DNA of 41,334 nucleotides, taken from Bdellovibrionales bacterium. Lineage in GTDB: Bacteria > Bdellovibrionota > Bdellovibrionia > Bdellovibrionales > Bdellovibrionaceae. Made by a program: the position numbers and the translations under genes. The DNA lies in NCBI GenBank assembly GCA_005793345.1, contig SXSU01000105.1, forward strand, positions 1 to 41,334, in the 5' to 3' direction. Below are positions 27,000 to 35,849 of this stretch, piece after piece (the first letter of the stretch is position 1; the number at the start of each line of letters is the position of its first letter). The notes under the pieces were generated by a model that was given only the letters and a program-made list of their open reading frames with translations, had not been told where the DNA came from and did no database searches.

Positions 27000-27836
27000 G
27001 TGGCATTTTTAAAAATAGTTTTAGGTAGTATTCTGTTTATCTTTGTTGTTTGGTACACCTTATTTTTTTATGGAACACATAAAAAATATATTCAGTATGA
27101 TCATCCTGTAATTAATAAGGTTAATAAAACTATTTTTATTGATGGATTAGATAATTTTAATAAATATAAAGATCTTTCATTAAAAGATGGATTTAAATTT
27201 GGTATTAATGTGGAAATTTATGTGAGTTCAAAAAATGATTTTTATGCAATTTCGAAAAATTTAAATCTTGAAAGCAACATTAAAGATTGGAATCAACATT
27301 CAACTGAAGAAATCGATGCATTAAGTCTGACTTTACCAGAATATAAAATTTTTAAACTTGAAAAATTATTTGAAAAATATCCAGATCAACTTATTTTATT
27401 AAATATTCGAGAAAATATTAAAGATTTGGATTTAATTTTAAGTGCTTTTATTAAAAAAAATAATTCTTTTAATATTGAGAATCGAATTTTAATAAACAGT
27501 GATTTTGATGTTGTCTTATCGAGTTTGAAAGCTCAACTTCCAAGATGGGTTTATGGAACGGGAAGTGGAGATCGAGCTAGATTTTTAATGTTAAGTTCAA
27601 TATTTTTAAATGGAGTTTATGAAGTTAAAGGGGATTTTTACATCACCAAGCTTTCTAAAGATAATGTGAAATTATTAAATAAAACATTGCAAGCAGATTT
27701 GAATAACAGGTTCTTACCATTAATTATTGGCCCCCTGGAAACAGAAAGTGAAACCAAAGAGGCAATTTCTTTTAATCCAACAGCCTTTTTGACTTCAAAT
27801 CCCAAATTATTAACTTCGATGTTAGATACTTTTTGA
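27000..27836 (+). CDS. Membrane-anchored degenerate GDPD-like protein
   Basis: 278 aa starting at GTG 27000 after AAGGA; an ATG at 26998 overlaps it but gives only a four-residue frame. One N-terminal membrane helix (VLGSILFIFVVWYTLFFYG). The remaining order recalls glycerophosphodiester phosphodiesterases: a strand-turn DGFKFGINVEIYVSSKNDF in the place of the 'GAd.iElDV..TkDg' region, then STEEIDALSL and FKLEKLFEKYPD. The catalytic HRG and HD motifs are missing, so if it is of that fold it is probably inactive as a phosphodiesterase. Assignment is tentative. Confidence 0.6.
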   Translation: MAFLKIVLGSILFIFVVWYTLFFYGTHKKYIQYDHPVINKVNKTIFIDGLDNFNKYKDLSLKDGFKFGINVEIYVSSKNDFYAISKNLNLESNIKDWNQHSTEEIDALSLTLPEYKIFKLEKLFEKYPDQLILLNIRENIKDLDLILSAFIKKNNSFNIENRILINSDFDVVLSSLKAQLPRWVYGTGSGDRARFLMLSSIFLNGVYEVKGDFYITKLSKDNVKLLNKTLQADLNNRFLPLIIGPLETESETKEAISFNPTAFLTSNPKLLTSMLDTF

Positions 27837-27958
27837 CCTTTCCCCATAAAGTTCATTAACCTTAGTAAAGATTAAATTAATTGATAGGCAGTTATACTTT
27901 AGAAGTTAAATTGCTTTTGTTAAAGTATATATGAAGAATAGTTTATGGGGTGTTTATT

Positions 27959-28651
27959 ATGGATAATATAGCGGTAAATATATCAGGTTGGGAAGCTCTG
28001 AAAGAAGCTAGTTTTTTAGTTCAGTTAACTTTGTTAATTTTAATTTCGTTATCTATTGTTTGTTGGGGTGTTGCACTTTCTAAATTCCAGCAATTTAAAA
28101 ATTTAAAAAATGCCAACTTACCATTTATGCATTTGTTTGAAAAAACAAATTCTCTAGATCAAATTTATGATTCAAAAGATCGTTTCGCAGGTAGTAATTT
28201 AGCTAGGTTATTTATTGCAGGTTTTGATGAAATGAAAAAACTAGCAGAGTCAAAAAATAATTCCAATTCAAAAGATGGTTTGGCAGGAATAGACAATATT
28301 GAGAGAGTATTACGTAAACAAATGGATACAGAAATAGCGATATTGGAATCCAGAATAAATTGGTTAGCAACAACTGGAAGCACAGGACCTTTTATTGGAT
28401 TGTTCGGTACAGTATGGGGAATCATGACTTCTTTTCATAAAATTGGTCAAATGGGTTCAGCGTCTTTGGCTGTAGTAGCTCCTGGAATTTCAGAGGCATT
28501 AATTGCCACAGCGATAGGTCTACTTGCCGCAATACCATCAGTAATGTTGTACAATTATTTTATTTCACAAATTAAAAAAGAAGAAATGAATATGAATAAT
28601 TTTTCAATAGATTTTATAAATGCGGTAAAAAGAGATTTTTTTAAATCCTAG
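27959..28651 (+). CDS. tolQ: TolQ-like proton channel subunit
   Basis: Inner-membrane MotA/TolQ/ExbB family protein, 230 aa from the ATG (a GTG at 27950 is also in frame). Three membrane segments: residues ~16-36 ([20 protein letters not shown]) and two in the second half, around [17 protein letters not shown] and [20 protein letters not shown], the strongest TolQ signature. With TolR it forms the ion-driven motor that pulls on TolA to keep the outer membrane joined to the wall during division. First of four consecutive tol genes; the TolR gene follows after 29 bp. Confidence 0.93.
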   Translation: MDNIAVNISGWEALKEASFLVQLTLLILISLSIVCWGVALSKFQQFKNLKNANLPFMHLFEKTNSLDQIYDSKDRFAGSNLARLFIAGFDEMKKLAESKNNSNSKDGLAGIDNIERVLRKQMDTEIAILESRINWLATTGSTGPFIGLFGTVWGIMTSFHKIGQMGSASLAVVAPGISEALIATAIGLLAAIPSVMLYNYFISQIKKEEMNMNNFSIDFINAVKRDFFKS

Positions 28652-28680
28652 TCAATATTGAGTGAATTTGTGAGGTTAAA

Positions 28681-29106
28681 ATGGGTGCAAGCTTAAGTGG
28701 TTCTAAACAACAAAGTCGTGTTACATTAAGTGAAATTAATGTTACACCATTAGTTGATGTAATGTTAGTATTACTCATTATGTTTATGGTAACGACCCCA
28801 TTAATGCAACAAGGTATTGATGTGGATTTACCAAAAACTAAAGCCTCTGGAGTGCAGGCTAATAACGAACCATTTGTCTTAGTTGTCCATAAAAATCATA
28901 AACTAACTTCTGGCAATGACGTATTAGTTCGCGAAAATTTACAACAAAAGTTAAAAGGTATTTTTTCTCAACGGAAAAATAAAAATTTATATTTACAAGC
29001 TGATAAAGCTGTTGATTATGGATTTGTTGCAGAAATAATGGCTGAAATAAGAGCTGCAGGAATTTATAATATTGGATTGATTACTTTACCTAAAAGCGAA
29101 AAATAA
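28681..29106 (+). CDS. tolR: TolR/ExbD-like protein
   Basis: 141 aa. A single N-terminal membrane helix carries the proton-binding Asp in EINVTPLVDVMLVLLIMFMV, followed by TTPLMQQGIDVDLPKT, the classic TolR motif, and a periplasmic ExbD domain (LYLQADKAVDYGFVAEIMAE). Partner of TolQ. Its stop shares one base with the ATG of the next gene (TAATG), so translation is coupled. Confidence 0.94.
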   Translation: MGASLSGSKQQSRVTLSEINVTPLVDVMLVLLIMFMVTTPLMQQGIDVDLPKTKASGVQANNEPFVLVVHKNHKLTSGNDVLVRENLQQKLKGIFSQRKNKNLYLQADKAVDYGFVAEIMAEIRAAGIYNIGLITLPKSEK

Positions 29107-29864
29107 TGTTGGTAATTAATATGAAAGATGATAGTTTTAGTAAATTTGTTTTTGCATCATTCATACTGCATCTCTGTATTGTAATTATATATACAGTAAA
29201 AGCAGTTTTATTGCCCACAGAAACAATTATTTACGAACCTGCTATGCGTGTTGACTTAATAGCATTACCAGAAAAAATAACTGAACCTCAAATACCAACT
29301 CCTACTGAAGAAATAAAAGAATCACAAAAACTTCAAGAAAAAATAAATGTTCACAACGAAATTCCTCAAAAAGAAGATGTTGTTTTAAAATCTGATAAAG
29401 ATATTCCAAAAGTTAAAACGGATTCCGCTATTGCAAAAATTAAAGAATCAATGGCAATTGATAAAATAAAAAAATTGATGGGTGAAAATAAAGAATCTCA
29501 AACACAACTTACAGAAACAAAAAATATAACTTATAAAGGTAATATTTTATCACCCGGAACAGAGTTAAAAGGCTTAAATAAATTACAGCATGAAACCTAT
29601 GAAGGGGATCTTGATCGACATGTAAAAAAATTTTGGATGTTACCGGAGTGGATGGCAAAAAAAAATTATAGCACACGAGTTCGAATTTATTTAGATGAGA
29701 AAGGTTTTTTAACTCGTGTTAGAATTGTTCTTTCAAGTGGATTTAAAGAGTATGATGATTTAGTAATTGATTCGATTAAAAAAGCAGTTCCATATCCTCC
29801 TCCTCCTGCAAAGTTTAAAGACATGGTTGATGTTGATGGAGTGCTGTTGGGGTTTCCTGAATAA
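29106..29864 (+). CDS. TonB/TolA-like energy transducer
   Basis: 252 aa: N-terminal membrane helix (FASFILHLCIVIIYTVKAVL, about 15-34), a Pro/Glu/Lys-rich periplasmic stalk (~50-150), and a TonB/TolA C-terminal domain with RVRIYLDEKGFLTRVRIVLS and KKAVPYPPPP. In the tolQ-tolR-X-tolB order it fills the TolA position, though the C-terminal domain reads as TonB-type. The stop codon lies within the palindromic repeat at 29860. Confidence 0.87.
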   Translation: MLVINMKDDSFSKFVFASFILHLCIVIIYTVKAVLLPTETIIYEPAMRVDLIALPEKITEPQIPTPTEEIKESQKLQEKINVHNEIPQKEDVVLKSDKDIPKVKTDSAIAKIKESMAIDKIKKLMGENKESQTQLTETKNITYKGNILSPGTELKGLNKLQHETYEGDLDRHVKKFWMLPEWMAKKNYSTRVRIYLDEKGFLTRVRIVLSSGFKEYDDLVIDSIKKAVPYPPPPAKFKDMVDVDGVLLGFPE

Positions 29865-29927
29865 CTGCTCATGATTAAGTCTGATTGCTACGCAATTATA
29901 TGCGAGACATAATCATGCGCCGTTATT
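29860..29927. repeat. Palindromic intergenic repeat, copy A
   Basis: Imperfect 68-bp palindrome; AATAACTGCTCATGATTAAG at the left mirrors the end (CATAATCATGCGCCGTTATT). Related to copies at 32964, 35635 and 38199. It contains the stop codon of the TolA-like gene and lies 53 bp before tolB, so it would fold in the polycistronic mRNA. Confidence 0.8.
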
Positions 29928-29980
29928 TTCATAATAACTGTTTTATTAAAAAAATTTTGAAATTTAAAGGAGAAATAAGT

Positions 29981-31414
29981 ATGAATTCTCAAATAAATAT
30001 TCCCTCAAAAAAATTAATATTTTTAATTACACTACTGGTAATTTTTTTAACACTTAGCTTGGTAGTTAGGGCTCAGGATTCTGGAATTTATATCAAAGTT
30101 GGAGAAGCTCAAATTAAAAAAAGTATGATAGCGTTTCCCCAACCAAACTTTATAGGAAGTGGTTTAGCTACCCCACAACAAGCAAAAACTGGTGCAGAGC
30201 TTTTCAAAGTCATCCAACACGATTTACTTGTTACAGGTTATTTTGACTTTGCGACTACTTTTTTAGATGACATTTCTAATACAGCTCCAGTTCCAGTAAC
30301 TGCTGATCCAAATGGTTTTAAATTTGAAAACTTAAAAAAAATTGGAGCTAATTTTATAATTAGAATTGCTTTCTCAATTTCAGGGAACAATCTCACAGTT
30401 GATACTTACACATATCAAGTTGAATCCACACGGTTGGTGTTAGGTAAAAAATATACAACTACATTAACAAATTTAAATAGAATTGCTCATACTTTTTCAA
30501 ATGATCTTCTAAAAGCATTAACTGGAAAAGAGGGAATGTTTCTTTCAAAAGTGGTTGCATCCGTTGCGAAAGAAGGAAGCAAGGTAAAAGAAATTTATAC
30601 AATGGATTGGGATGGCTATAATTTACATCAAGAAACATTTCATAATTCAATTGCTTTATCACCTAATTGGTCACCAGATGGTACAAAAATAATTTATACT
30701 GCTTTTATTAAAAAGGGTGGTGTAAATGGTTTGAGAAATCCTGATATGCTATTGTACGATTTGACCACAAAAAATAGATGGTTACTATCTCATAGAAAGG
30801 GCTTGAACTCTGGAGGCGCATTCCATCCAAATGGGAAGTCTGTTTTTTTAACTATTTCACGAGATGGAAATTCAGATTTATTTCATATTGATCTTGAGGG
30901 AAACATAATTGGTAAACCATTGACTCAAGGCCCTTTGGGAGCACTTAATGTTGAGCCATCGCCAAGTCCAGATGGAAGTAAAATTGCTTTTTCATCCGAT
31001 AGAAGTGGTCATCCTATGATTTGGGTAATGAATAGTGATGGTTCAAATTTAAAACAGCGAACATTTGCAGGTGACTATAATTCGGCTCCAGCATGGTCAC
31101 CTGACGGAACAAAATTAGCATTCGCTGGATATGAAAAAAATCATTATGATATTTTTATAATGAACGAAGATGGTTCTAAAATGGAACGTTTAACAGAAGC
31201 GAAAAAAAAGGGAGGAGGATGGGCATCTAATGAAGACCCTGTTTTTTCACCTGATGGTCGTCATGTTATGTTTACATCTGATCGCGATGGTAAAAATCAA
31301 ATTTATATAATTAATATAGATGGAAAAAATGAACATCGTATAACCTTTGATCGCAAAGACTATTTCAAACCGAGATGGTCTACAAATTTTTCCTCTGAAG
31401 TTGTGTTAAAATAA
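29981..31414 (+). CDS. tolB: Tol-Pal system beta-propeller protein TolB
   Basis: 477 aa from the ATG after AAAGGAG; an earlier in-frame ATG at 29885 would give 509 aa but has no ribosome site and lies inside the palindrome. Signal peptide near residues 8-29 (FLTLSLVVRA). An N-terminal TolB domain (GAELFKVIQHDLLVTGYFDF) is followed by WD-like blades: SPNWSPDGTKIIYTAF, PSPSPDGSKIAFSSDRSGH, SAPAWSPDGTKLAFAGYEKN and PVFSPDGRHVMFTSDRDGKN, the TolB blade signature. Periplasmic. Pal and CpoB, which often follow, are not in the window. Confidence 0.96.
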   Translation: MNSQINIPSKKLIFLITLLVIFLTLSLVVRAQDSGIYIKVGEAQIKKSMIAFPQPNFIGSGLATPQQAKTGAELFKVIQHDLLVTGYFDFATTFLDDISNTAPVPVTADPNGFKFENLKKIGANFIIRIAFSISGNNLTVDTYTYQVESTRLVLGKKYTTTLTNLNRIAHTFSNDLLKALTGKEGMFLSKVVASVAKEGSKVKEIYTMDWDGYNLHQETFHNSIALSPNWSPDGTKIIYTAFIKKGGVNGLRNPDMLLYDLTTKNRWLLSHRKGLNSGGAFHPNGKSVFLTISRDGNSDLFHIDLEGNIIGKPLTQGPLGALNVEPSPSPDGSKIAFSSDRSGHPMIWVMNSDGSNLKQRTFAGDYNSAPAWSPDGTKLAFAGYEKNHYDIFIMNEDGSKMERLTEAKKKGGGWASNEDPVFSPDGRHVMFTSDRDGKNQIYIINIDGKNEHRITFDRKDYFKPRWSTNFSSEVVLK

Positions 31415-31567
31415 TACGAATTAAATTAATATTTAAAGAAAATTTAAAGAAAATTTTGTGTAAGATCAGTGTTATGATATACTGATTAACATGAGTTGTT
31501 TGAGTTGTTATATAGTTAAACTTGCAAGTTGCTGTACGTATTTCATGAAGTTACCTTTAAGGAGTTA

Positions 31568-32893
31568 ATGATGAAAGGCAAACTAGCTAAAAAAGTTATT
31601 TCTGAACTTCCAAAATTTATTAAGTATCCAATTTATAGAACAAAATTAAATTTACCATCTGAGATACCTCCTGAACTTCAGTTTAAATTAATTTCTTCAA
31701 AAGAAGAATTAATAAAATCTTGCAGAATATTACATGATTGTTATGTTGAAATGAAATATATGAAAGAAGATCAATATGGACTTAGATTAACTCCATATCA
31801 TTTATTACCTTCAACATTAACTGCAGTAGCTCTTTGGGAGGGTCAAGTTATTGCCACTATGTCAGTTGTAAGGGATAATCCAATGGGTTTGCCAATGGAC
31901 AAGGTTTATGATCTTTCTCCTTTACGAAAAAATGGTAAAGTATTAGGGGAAGTATCTGGATTAGCAATAGATCCAAAATTTAGAGGTTCAAAGGGTGGGC
32001 TCTTTCATCACTTAATTCGATTTCTTTGGAATTATTCTAAAACCTGGCATGGTTTGGATTATTATGTCATAGCAGTAAATCCCAGTATGTCTGATTTTTA
32101 TGAGGCCTTTTATTTATTTGAACCAATGGTATTAGGTCATGTTGTTGATGGATATGATTTTGCCAATGGAGCTACTGCTGTTGCTCTTAAAATGCCAATT
32201 CAAACATCATATGAAATTATTAATTCAGTTTATAAAAATAAACCTGATACGCAAAATTTATATAATTTTATGACAAAACCAAAATTACCTTGTGAGATTA
32301 TTCCTCAAAAGGAGTATTATACAATCACAGATAATTATTTAAATCAATTTACCTTTAAAGATATTTATAATACTGTAAATGATTTCGATAGTAGATTTGA
32401 TGATAAAACTAAAAAAATATTTTCGACTGTTTATGGATTTAAATCATTTGAAGATTTAGTTGAGGGTAAAAAAGCATCTCGTCTTAGACATGAGACTCGC
32501 GCACTATCGCTATTAGTTTCTGATAAATCAGAAGAGAAAAAAATGACAGTTGCTTCAGTCAAAGATATTTCTCGAAATGGTTTAAAAGTGGTTGTTGATG
32601 GACACGTAAATGAAAGTTGTTCACTCACTGTTGCGATCGGACCTAATAAGAAATCGAATATAATTGCCGAGCCAATTTGGGTTAATCCAACAGGAGAAGT
32701 AGGTATGAAAATCATATCTAGTGATAATTCTTGGAAATCAATGCATAATGCTATCGATCAAAAAATATTATCTACTCTACCTGAGTCTATGAAAAAACTT
32801 TCAAACGAACTAAAATTATCAACTGAAGAAAATACCAATCATGTGAAAGACCATGATGAAAGTCATAGTAAAATAAAAAATAAAGCAGCATAG
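31568..32893 (+). CDS. FeeM-like acyltransferase fused to a PilZ domain
   Basis: 441 aa; the ATG at 31568 follows AAGGAG (the 31529 start is rejected). Residues ~30-220 resemble GNAT-type N-acyl amino acid synthases (FeeM, LuxI-like fold): SSKEELIKSCRILHDCYVEM, then ALWEGQVIATMSVVRD, EVSGLAIDPKFRGSKGGLF and FYEAFYLFEPM. The C-terminal ~100 residues are a PilZ domain with both c-di-GMP binding motifs: RHETR (R307, R311) and DISRNG (from D333). It should bind c-di-GMP and could couple that signal to acyl transfer. Which acyl group and acceptor it uses is unknown. It follows tolB by 150 bp. Confidence 0.8.
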   Translation: MMKGKLAKKVISELPKFIKYPIYRTKLNLPSEIPPELQFKLISSKEELIKSCRILHDCYVEMKYMKEDQYGLRLTPYHLLPSTLTAVALWEGQVIATMSVVRDNPMGLPMDKVYDLSPLRKNGKVLGEVSGLAIDPKFRGSKGGLFHHLIRFLWNYSKTWHGLDYYVIAVNPSMSDFYEAFYLFEPMVLGHVVDGYDFANGATAVALKMPIQTSYEIINSVYKNKPDTQNLYNFMTKPKLPCEIIPQKEYYTITDNYLNQFTFKDIYNTVNDFDSRFDDKTKKIFSTVYGFKSFEDLVEGKKASRLRHETRALSLLVSDKSEEKKMTVASVKDISRNGLKVVVDGHVNESCSLTVAIGPNKKSNIIAEPIWVNPTGEVGMKIISSDNSWKSMHNAIDQKILSTLPESMKKLSNELKLSTEENTNHVKDHDESHSKIKNKAA

Positions 32894-32963
32894 TTTGAAT
32901 TATCAAAATAAAAGTCCAGTTTAGAATTAATTTATTAAAAAATTTAAGCTTATGTTAATTTTA

Positions 32964-33029
32964 AATAACTGCTCATAATTAAGTCTGATCGCTTCGAGAT
33001 TATATCAGACATAATCACGAGCAGTTATT
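32964..33029. repeat. Palindromic intergenic repeat, copy B
   Basis: 66 bp with perfect 11-bp ends: AATAACTGCTC (32964-32974) and GAGCAGTTATT (33019-33029), plus inner arms (ATTAAGTCTGAT / ATCAGACATAAT). The best palindrome of the four related copies. It begins 70 bp after the stop of the PilZ gene. Confidence 0.85.
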
Positions 33030-33064
33030 CTCATGTTTGTTGGGGGCTATTTTCAATCACCCCG

Positions 33065-33104
33065 TATTATGAAAAACCAAACTAAAGTTTGTATTTTCAT
33101 AATA
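33065..33104. repeat. Second palindrome family member
   Basis: TATTATGAAAA (33065-33075) and TTTTCATAATA (33094-33104) enclose a second matched pair AAACT/AGTTT around a 2-nt loop. The right two-thirds recurs almost unchanged at 26964-26987, upstream of the GDPD-like gene (23 of 24 bases). Confidence 0.65.
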
Positions 33105-33180
33105 ATACTTTAATTATGACTTTTGATTTGATTATTATTTGCGACTGCCCAAAGTTGATTTATAAAAATATAATAATTAA

Positions 33181-33831
33181 ATGCTAAATATAAATAGTAG
33201 ACATAAATTTAGATTTAAAACCTTTGCGCCAAGACACTGGTATCAATTTAAAAGTTCTTATTCGTTAAAATATGCTTTTTATTTATTATTGGCTATGTCT
33301 TTTGGTTTAATTTTATTAGAAGCACCTGTTCTCTATCTAATTAATCAAAATTATGATTTTTTCCTTGGTTTAGCAATACATAAATCACCAAGCTTAATTT
33401 CTCATTTAGAAAAAGAAAGAGTATGGATTAATATTATTTTTTTTATTAATGGAATCAGTTTATTTGTTTTAAATTCTTGGTTAGTTCATCGATTAATTCA
33501 AAAATTTGAAGGACCAGTAAAGGGAATCGAACGTCACCTAAAAAAGCTAATCTACGGACACTGGAATATTCCAGAATTAAAAGTTAGAGAAAAAGATGAG
33601 TTTAAGCATTTAGTTGAAGAATATAATTATTTTTATAAAACACTACAAGTAACAACTGAAAAAGAAATTCAAATCTTAGAAATGTTAAAATTTGATAAAA
33701 CAAATAGAGAATCCTATTCTCAGTGGATAAATTTACTTCATGAAAAAAAATCAAGAATGGGATACGAAGAAATTGCTTTGGAAAACACATTTGCAGCATC
33801 TTCTTCAACAAATTGGAGAAGAGTTTCCTAA
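33181..33831 (+). CDS. Two-helix membrane protein with HAMP-like linker
   Basis: 216 aa. Membrane helices at about residues 32-53 (YLLLAMSFGLILLEAPVLYL) and ~82-100 (INIIFFINGISLFVLNSWLV), with ~30 residues between them outside. Then a HAMP-like segment: QKFEGPVKGIERHLKKLIYG, then REKDEFKHLVEEYNYFYKTL, matching the 'P...i...l..i..G ... r.kDEi..L...fN' pattern. No kinase, methyl-accepting or cyclase output domain follows; the protein ends ~65 residues later. It may be a regulator that signals through its linker or a truncated sensor. No clear ribosome site precedes the ATG. Confidence 0.75.
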   Translation: MLNINSRHKFRFKTFAPRHWYQFKSSYSLKYAFYLLLAMSFGLILLEAPVLYLINQNYDFFLGLAIHKSPSLISHLEKERVWINIIFFINGISLFVLNSWLVHRLIQKFEGPVKGIERHLKKLIYGHWNIPELKVREKDEFKHLVEEYNYFYKTLQVTTEKEIQILEMLKFDKTNRESYSQWINLLHEKKSRMGYEEIALENTFAASSSTNWRRVS

Positions 33832-33840
33832 TATTTATTT

Positions 33841-33856
33841 CTCGACTCAGGTCGAG
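33841..33856. other. Short stem-loop
   Basis: CTCGAC-TCAG-GTCGAG gives a 6-bp perfect stem 10 bp after the stop of the HAMP-like gene. A T-rich stretch (ATTTATATTTTT) begins about 17 bp later, too far for a confident terminator call. Confidence 0.4.
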
Positions 33857-33938
33857 TCCTAAGCCTAAAGGCGATTTATATTTTTACAATACAGTCATAT
33901 ATTACTATCATAATTTAATCTAATAGTAGGAGAAAAAT

Positions 33939-35636
33939 ATGAAAATTAAAATCGCTTTTGTTTTTGTAAGTCTAATGTTAATGTCCTGTTCCTCCACAGA
34001 TAAATCATCATCTGGGGGGAGAGCAATTCATTCATCGTTTCAAAATCAGACAAGAATACCTTCAAATGATGAAAATATTATGGAACTTCAGTCAACAGAA
34101 GAGTTTGTAAAGTGGGTTGCAGATTCCGTAAATAAAAATAATATTGAGCCGCTAAGAGAAGCCTTTCATAAATTAATTGAAATAAGAGTTGAGTTATTTG
34201 CATTAGCTGAAAAAGAAATGATTGCTTATGATAAGCTTTTGGATGCCAAGTATCAAATAGTTCTTGCAAAGTTAAATAAGGGTGAAGTTATAGATGATAC
34301 CTACAATTTTGATATATCTGCTTTAAAAGATGATCAATATCTAAAATTAAGAACTGTATGGCAATCAACGGAAGAAACAAGATTTAAATTATTTTCTATT
34401 TATACACAGTTATTAGATTTAGCTTTCAATTTAGATTATTACAAAAAATCTATAGTATTAAATAATGTCGAAGCTAGAAAAAAAGCAGTGGAAACTCTAA
34501 AATGGTTTCAAGTTGATATTTTAGGTCAATTTGCAACTACAGTAGATAATGAATCAGATAAAATAAGAAAACTTGCTCTTCAAGATATCTTTGAAATGTT
34601 TTTAGAAATTCAATCTGAATTTAATGATAATATTAAGCAAACAATTAATAATACACAAGATGCTCTTTATGTAGAAGCAGATTATGTAAGTGGTTCTGCA
34701 AGAAATGTTTTTAATACTTTGCAAAATGATTTGATTAAAAACGTTTTAATTCCAGAAGAGTTGTTTAAATTATATAGAGAAAATAAATCTAGAATTTTAG
34801 TAGGTTTAACAACAGTTAAAAAAGAACTTTTAGATCAAGTGAAAAGAAGGGTAGAAGAATCTAAAAAACTTTGGAATGAGTTTAAGATGTATAGAAGTCC
34901 TCAAGCTTCTCCAAAATGCTATTATCGTCCATCGACGGATACATGTGGGGATATGATGGGATTTGCATACGATAAAGGGACATGGGTTTTAACTTTTGAT
35001 GATGGTCCTCATCCAACCAGAACTATTGATATTATAAATTTTTTAAGCGCTAGAAATATAAATGCAATATTTTTTACTATGGGTAAAAACTTTGTATCAT
35101 TGAAAAAAAGTGATAGAGCCACATTTGATAAATATCTTGAACTTTTTAAGCGGACAGGAATGGTGTTAGGAAATCACTCAATGTCACATCCACAAATGTC
35201 AAAATTGGCTGGTAACCCTTCGCAATTAAAATATGAAATCACAGATGTATCTAAGCTGTATAGTGAGTCTGATAATTTTGGTTACATGGCAGAATATATG
35301 AGATTACCTTACGGTGACGGAACAAAAAATCCAGCAATAAGAGAAGTTATCAAACAAGGTGGGATGATCCATATGTTTTGGAATGTTGATACTCTAGATT
35401 GGCAGGATAAAAACCCAGATTCAATCTTAGATAGAGCGTGGAAACAAATGGTTGTTAATCAACGAGGAATTGTATTATTTCATGATATTCATCCTCAATC
35501 AATTGCAGCTTCCAAAATGCTAGTTCAGCGGGTTTTGAATGAAGGCGATAATAAGAATACGTATGGTTTCAAATTTAAACCTATCAAAGAAGTTAAAGAT
35601 GAATTGAACAAACGAGTTCCAGTTCCTACTAATTAA
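33939..35636 (+). CDS. Lipoprotein with C-terminal polysaccharide deacetylase (NodB) domain
   Basis: 565 aa. A lipoprotein signal ends in LMLMSC, so Cys17 is probably lipidated. Residues ~45-330 are almost entirely helical with no known domain. The NodB domain (about 345-560) has TFDDGP (352-357; D355 binds metal), NHSMSHP (412-418; H413, H417), RLPYGDG, NVDTLDW and IVLFHDIH. All key residues are present, so a zinc-dependent deacetylase is expected, acting on peptidoglycan or another N-acetylated glycan. Bdellovibrio uses secreted deacetylases on the prey cell wall; whether this one does is open. The ATG follows AGGAG. The stop codon overlaps palindrome copy D. Confidence 0.88.
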   Translation: MKIKIAFVFVSLMLMSCSSTDKSSSGGRAIHSSFQNQTRIPSNDENIMELQSTEEFVKWVADSVNKNNIEPLREAFHKLIEIRVELFALAEKEMIAYDKLLDAKYQIVLAKLNKGEVIDDTYNFDISALKDDQYLKLRTVWQSTEETRFKLFSIYTQLLDLAFNLDYYKKSIVLNNVEARKKAVETLKWFQVDILGQFATTVDNESDKIRKLALQDIFEMFLEIQSEFNDNIKQTINNTQDALYVEADYVSGSARNVFNTLQNDLIKNVLIPEELFKLYRENKSRILVGLTTVKKELLDQVKRRVEESKKLWNEFKMYRSPQASPKCYYRPSTDTCGDMMGFAYDKGTWVLTFDDGPHPTRTIDIINFLSARNINAIFFTMGKNFVSLKKSDRATFDKYLELFKRTGMVLGNHSMSHPQMSKLAGNPSQLKYEITDVSKLYSESDNFGYMAEYMRLPYGDGTKNPAIREVIKQGGMIHMFWNVDTLDWQDKNPDSILDRAWKQMVVNQRGIVLFHDIHPQSIAASKMLVQRVLNEGDNKNTYGFKFKPIKEVKDELNKRVPVPTN

Positions 35637-35697
35637 TAATTGCTAAAATTTCAGACTGAATGCTATTGTGATTATTTCAGATATCAATAATGTCAAT
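35635..35697. repeat. Palindromic intergenic repeat, copy D (degenerate)
   Basis: AATAATTGCTAAAATTTCAG aligns with the left arm of copy B, and GATTATTTCAGATATCAATA with its right part. The palindrome is eroded. Begins inside the stop codon of the deacetylase gene, as copy A does for the TolA-like gene. Confidence 0.5.
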
Positions 35698-35703
35698 TAG
35701 TAT

Positions 35704-35727
35704 AAGGAGCAGATAACTCTGCTCTTT
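35704..35727 (+). terminator. Possible terminator hairpin
   Basis: GAGCAGA (35707-35713) and TCTGCTC (35718-35724) around TAAC, extended by A-T pairs (AAG...TTT). Followed by a weak T-rich tail (TTTATACT). About 70 bp after the deacetylase stop. Confidence 0.4.
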
Positions 35728-35849
35728 ATACTCTACAATTATAATTTCTACATAAAAATAGAGAATTTATTAATTCCCCATGTTGAATATAGACTTACTA
35801 TTTTAAAATCTTAACTCAAATTTTTTAAATATCTTATAATATAATTATT

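Noticed and set aside
29885..29980. Upstream start for TolB (509 aa)
   Set aside because: No ribosome site and it would start inside the palindromic repeat; the ATG at 29981 has AAAGGAG and a normal signal peptide.
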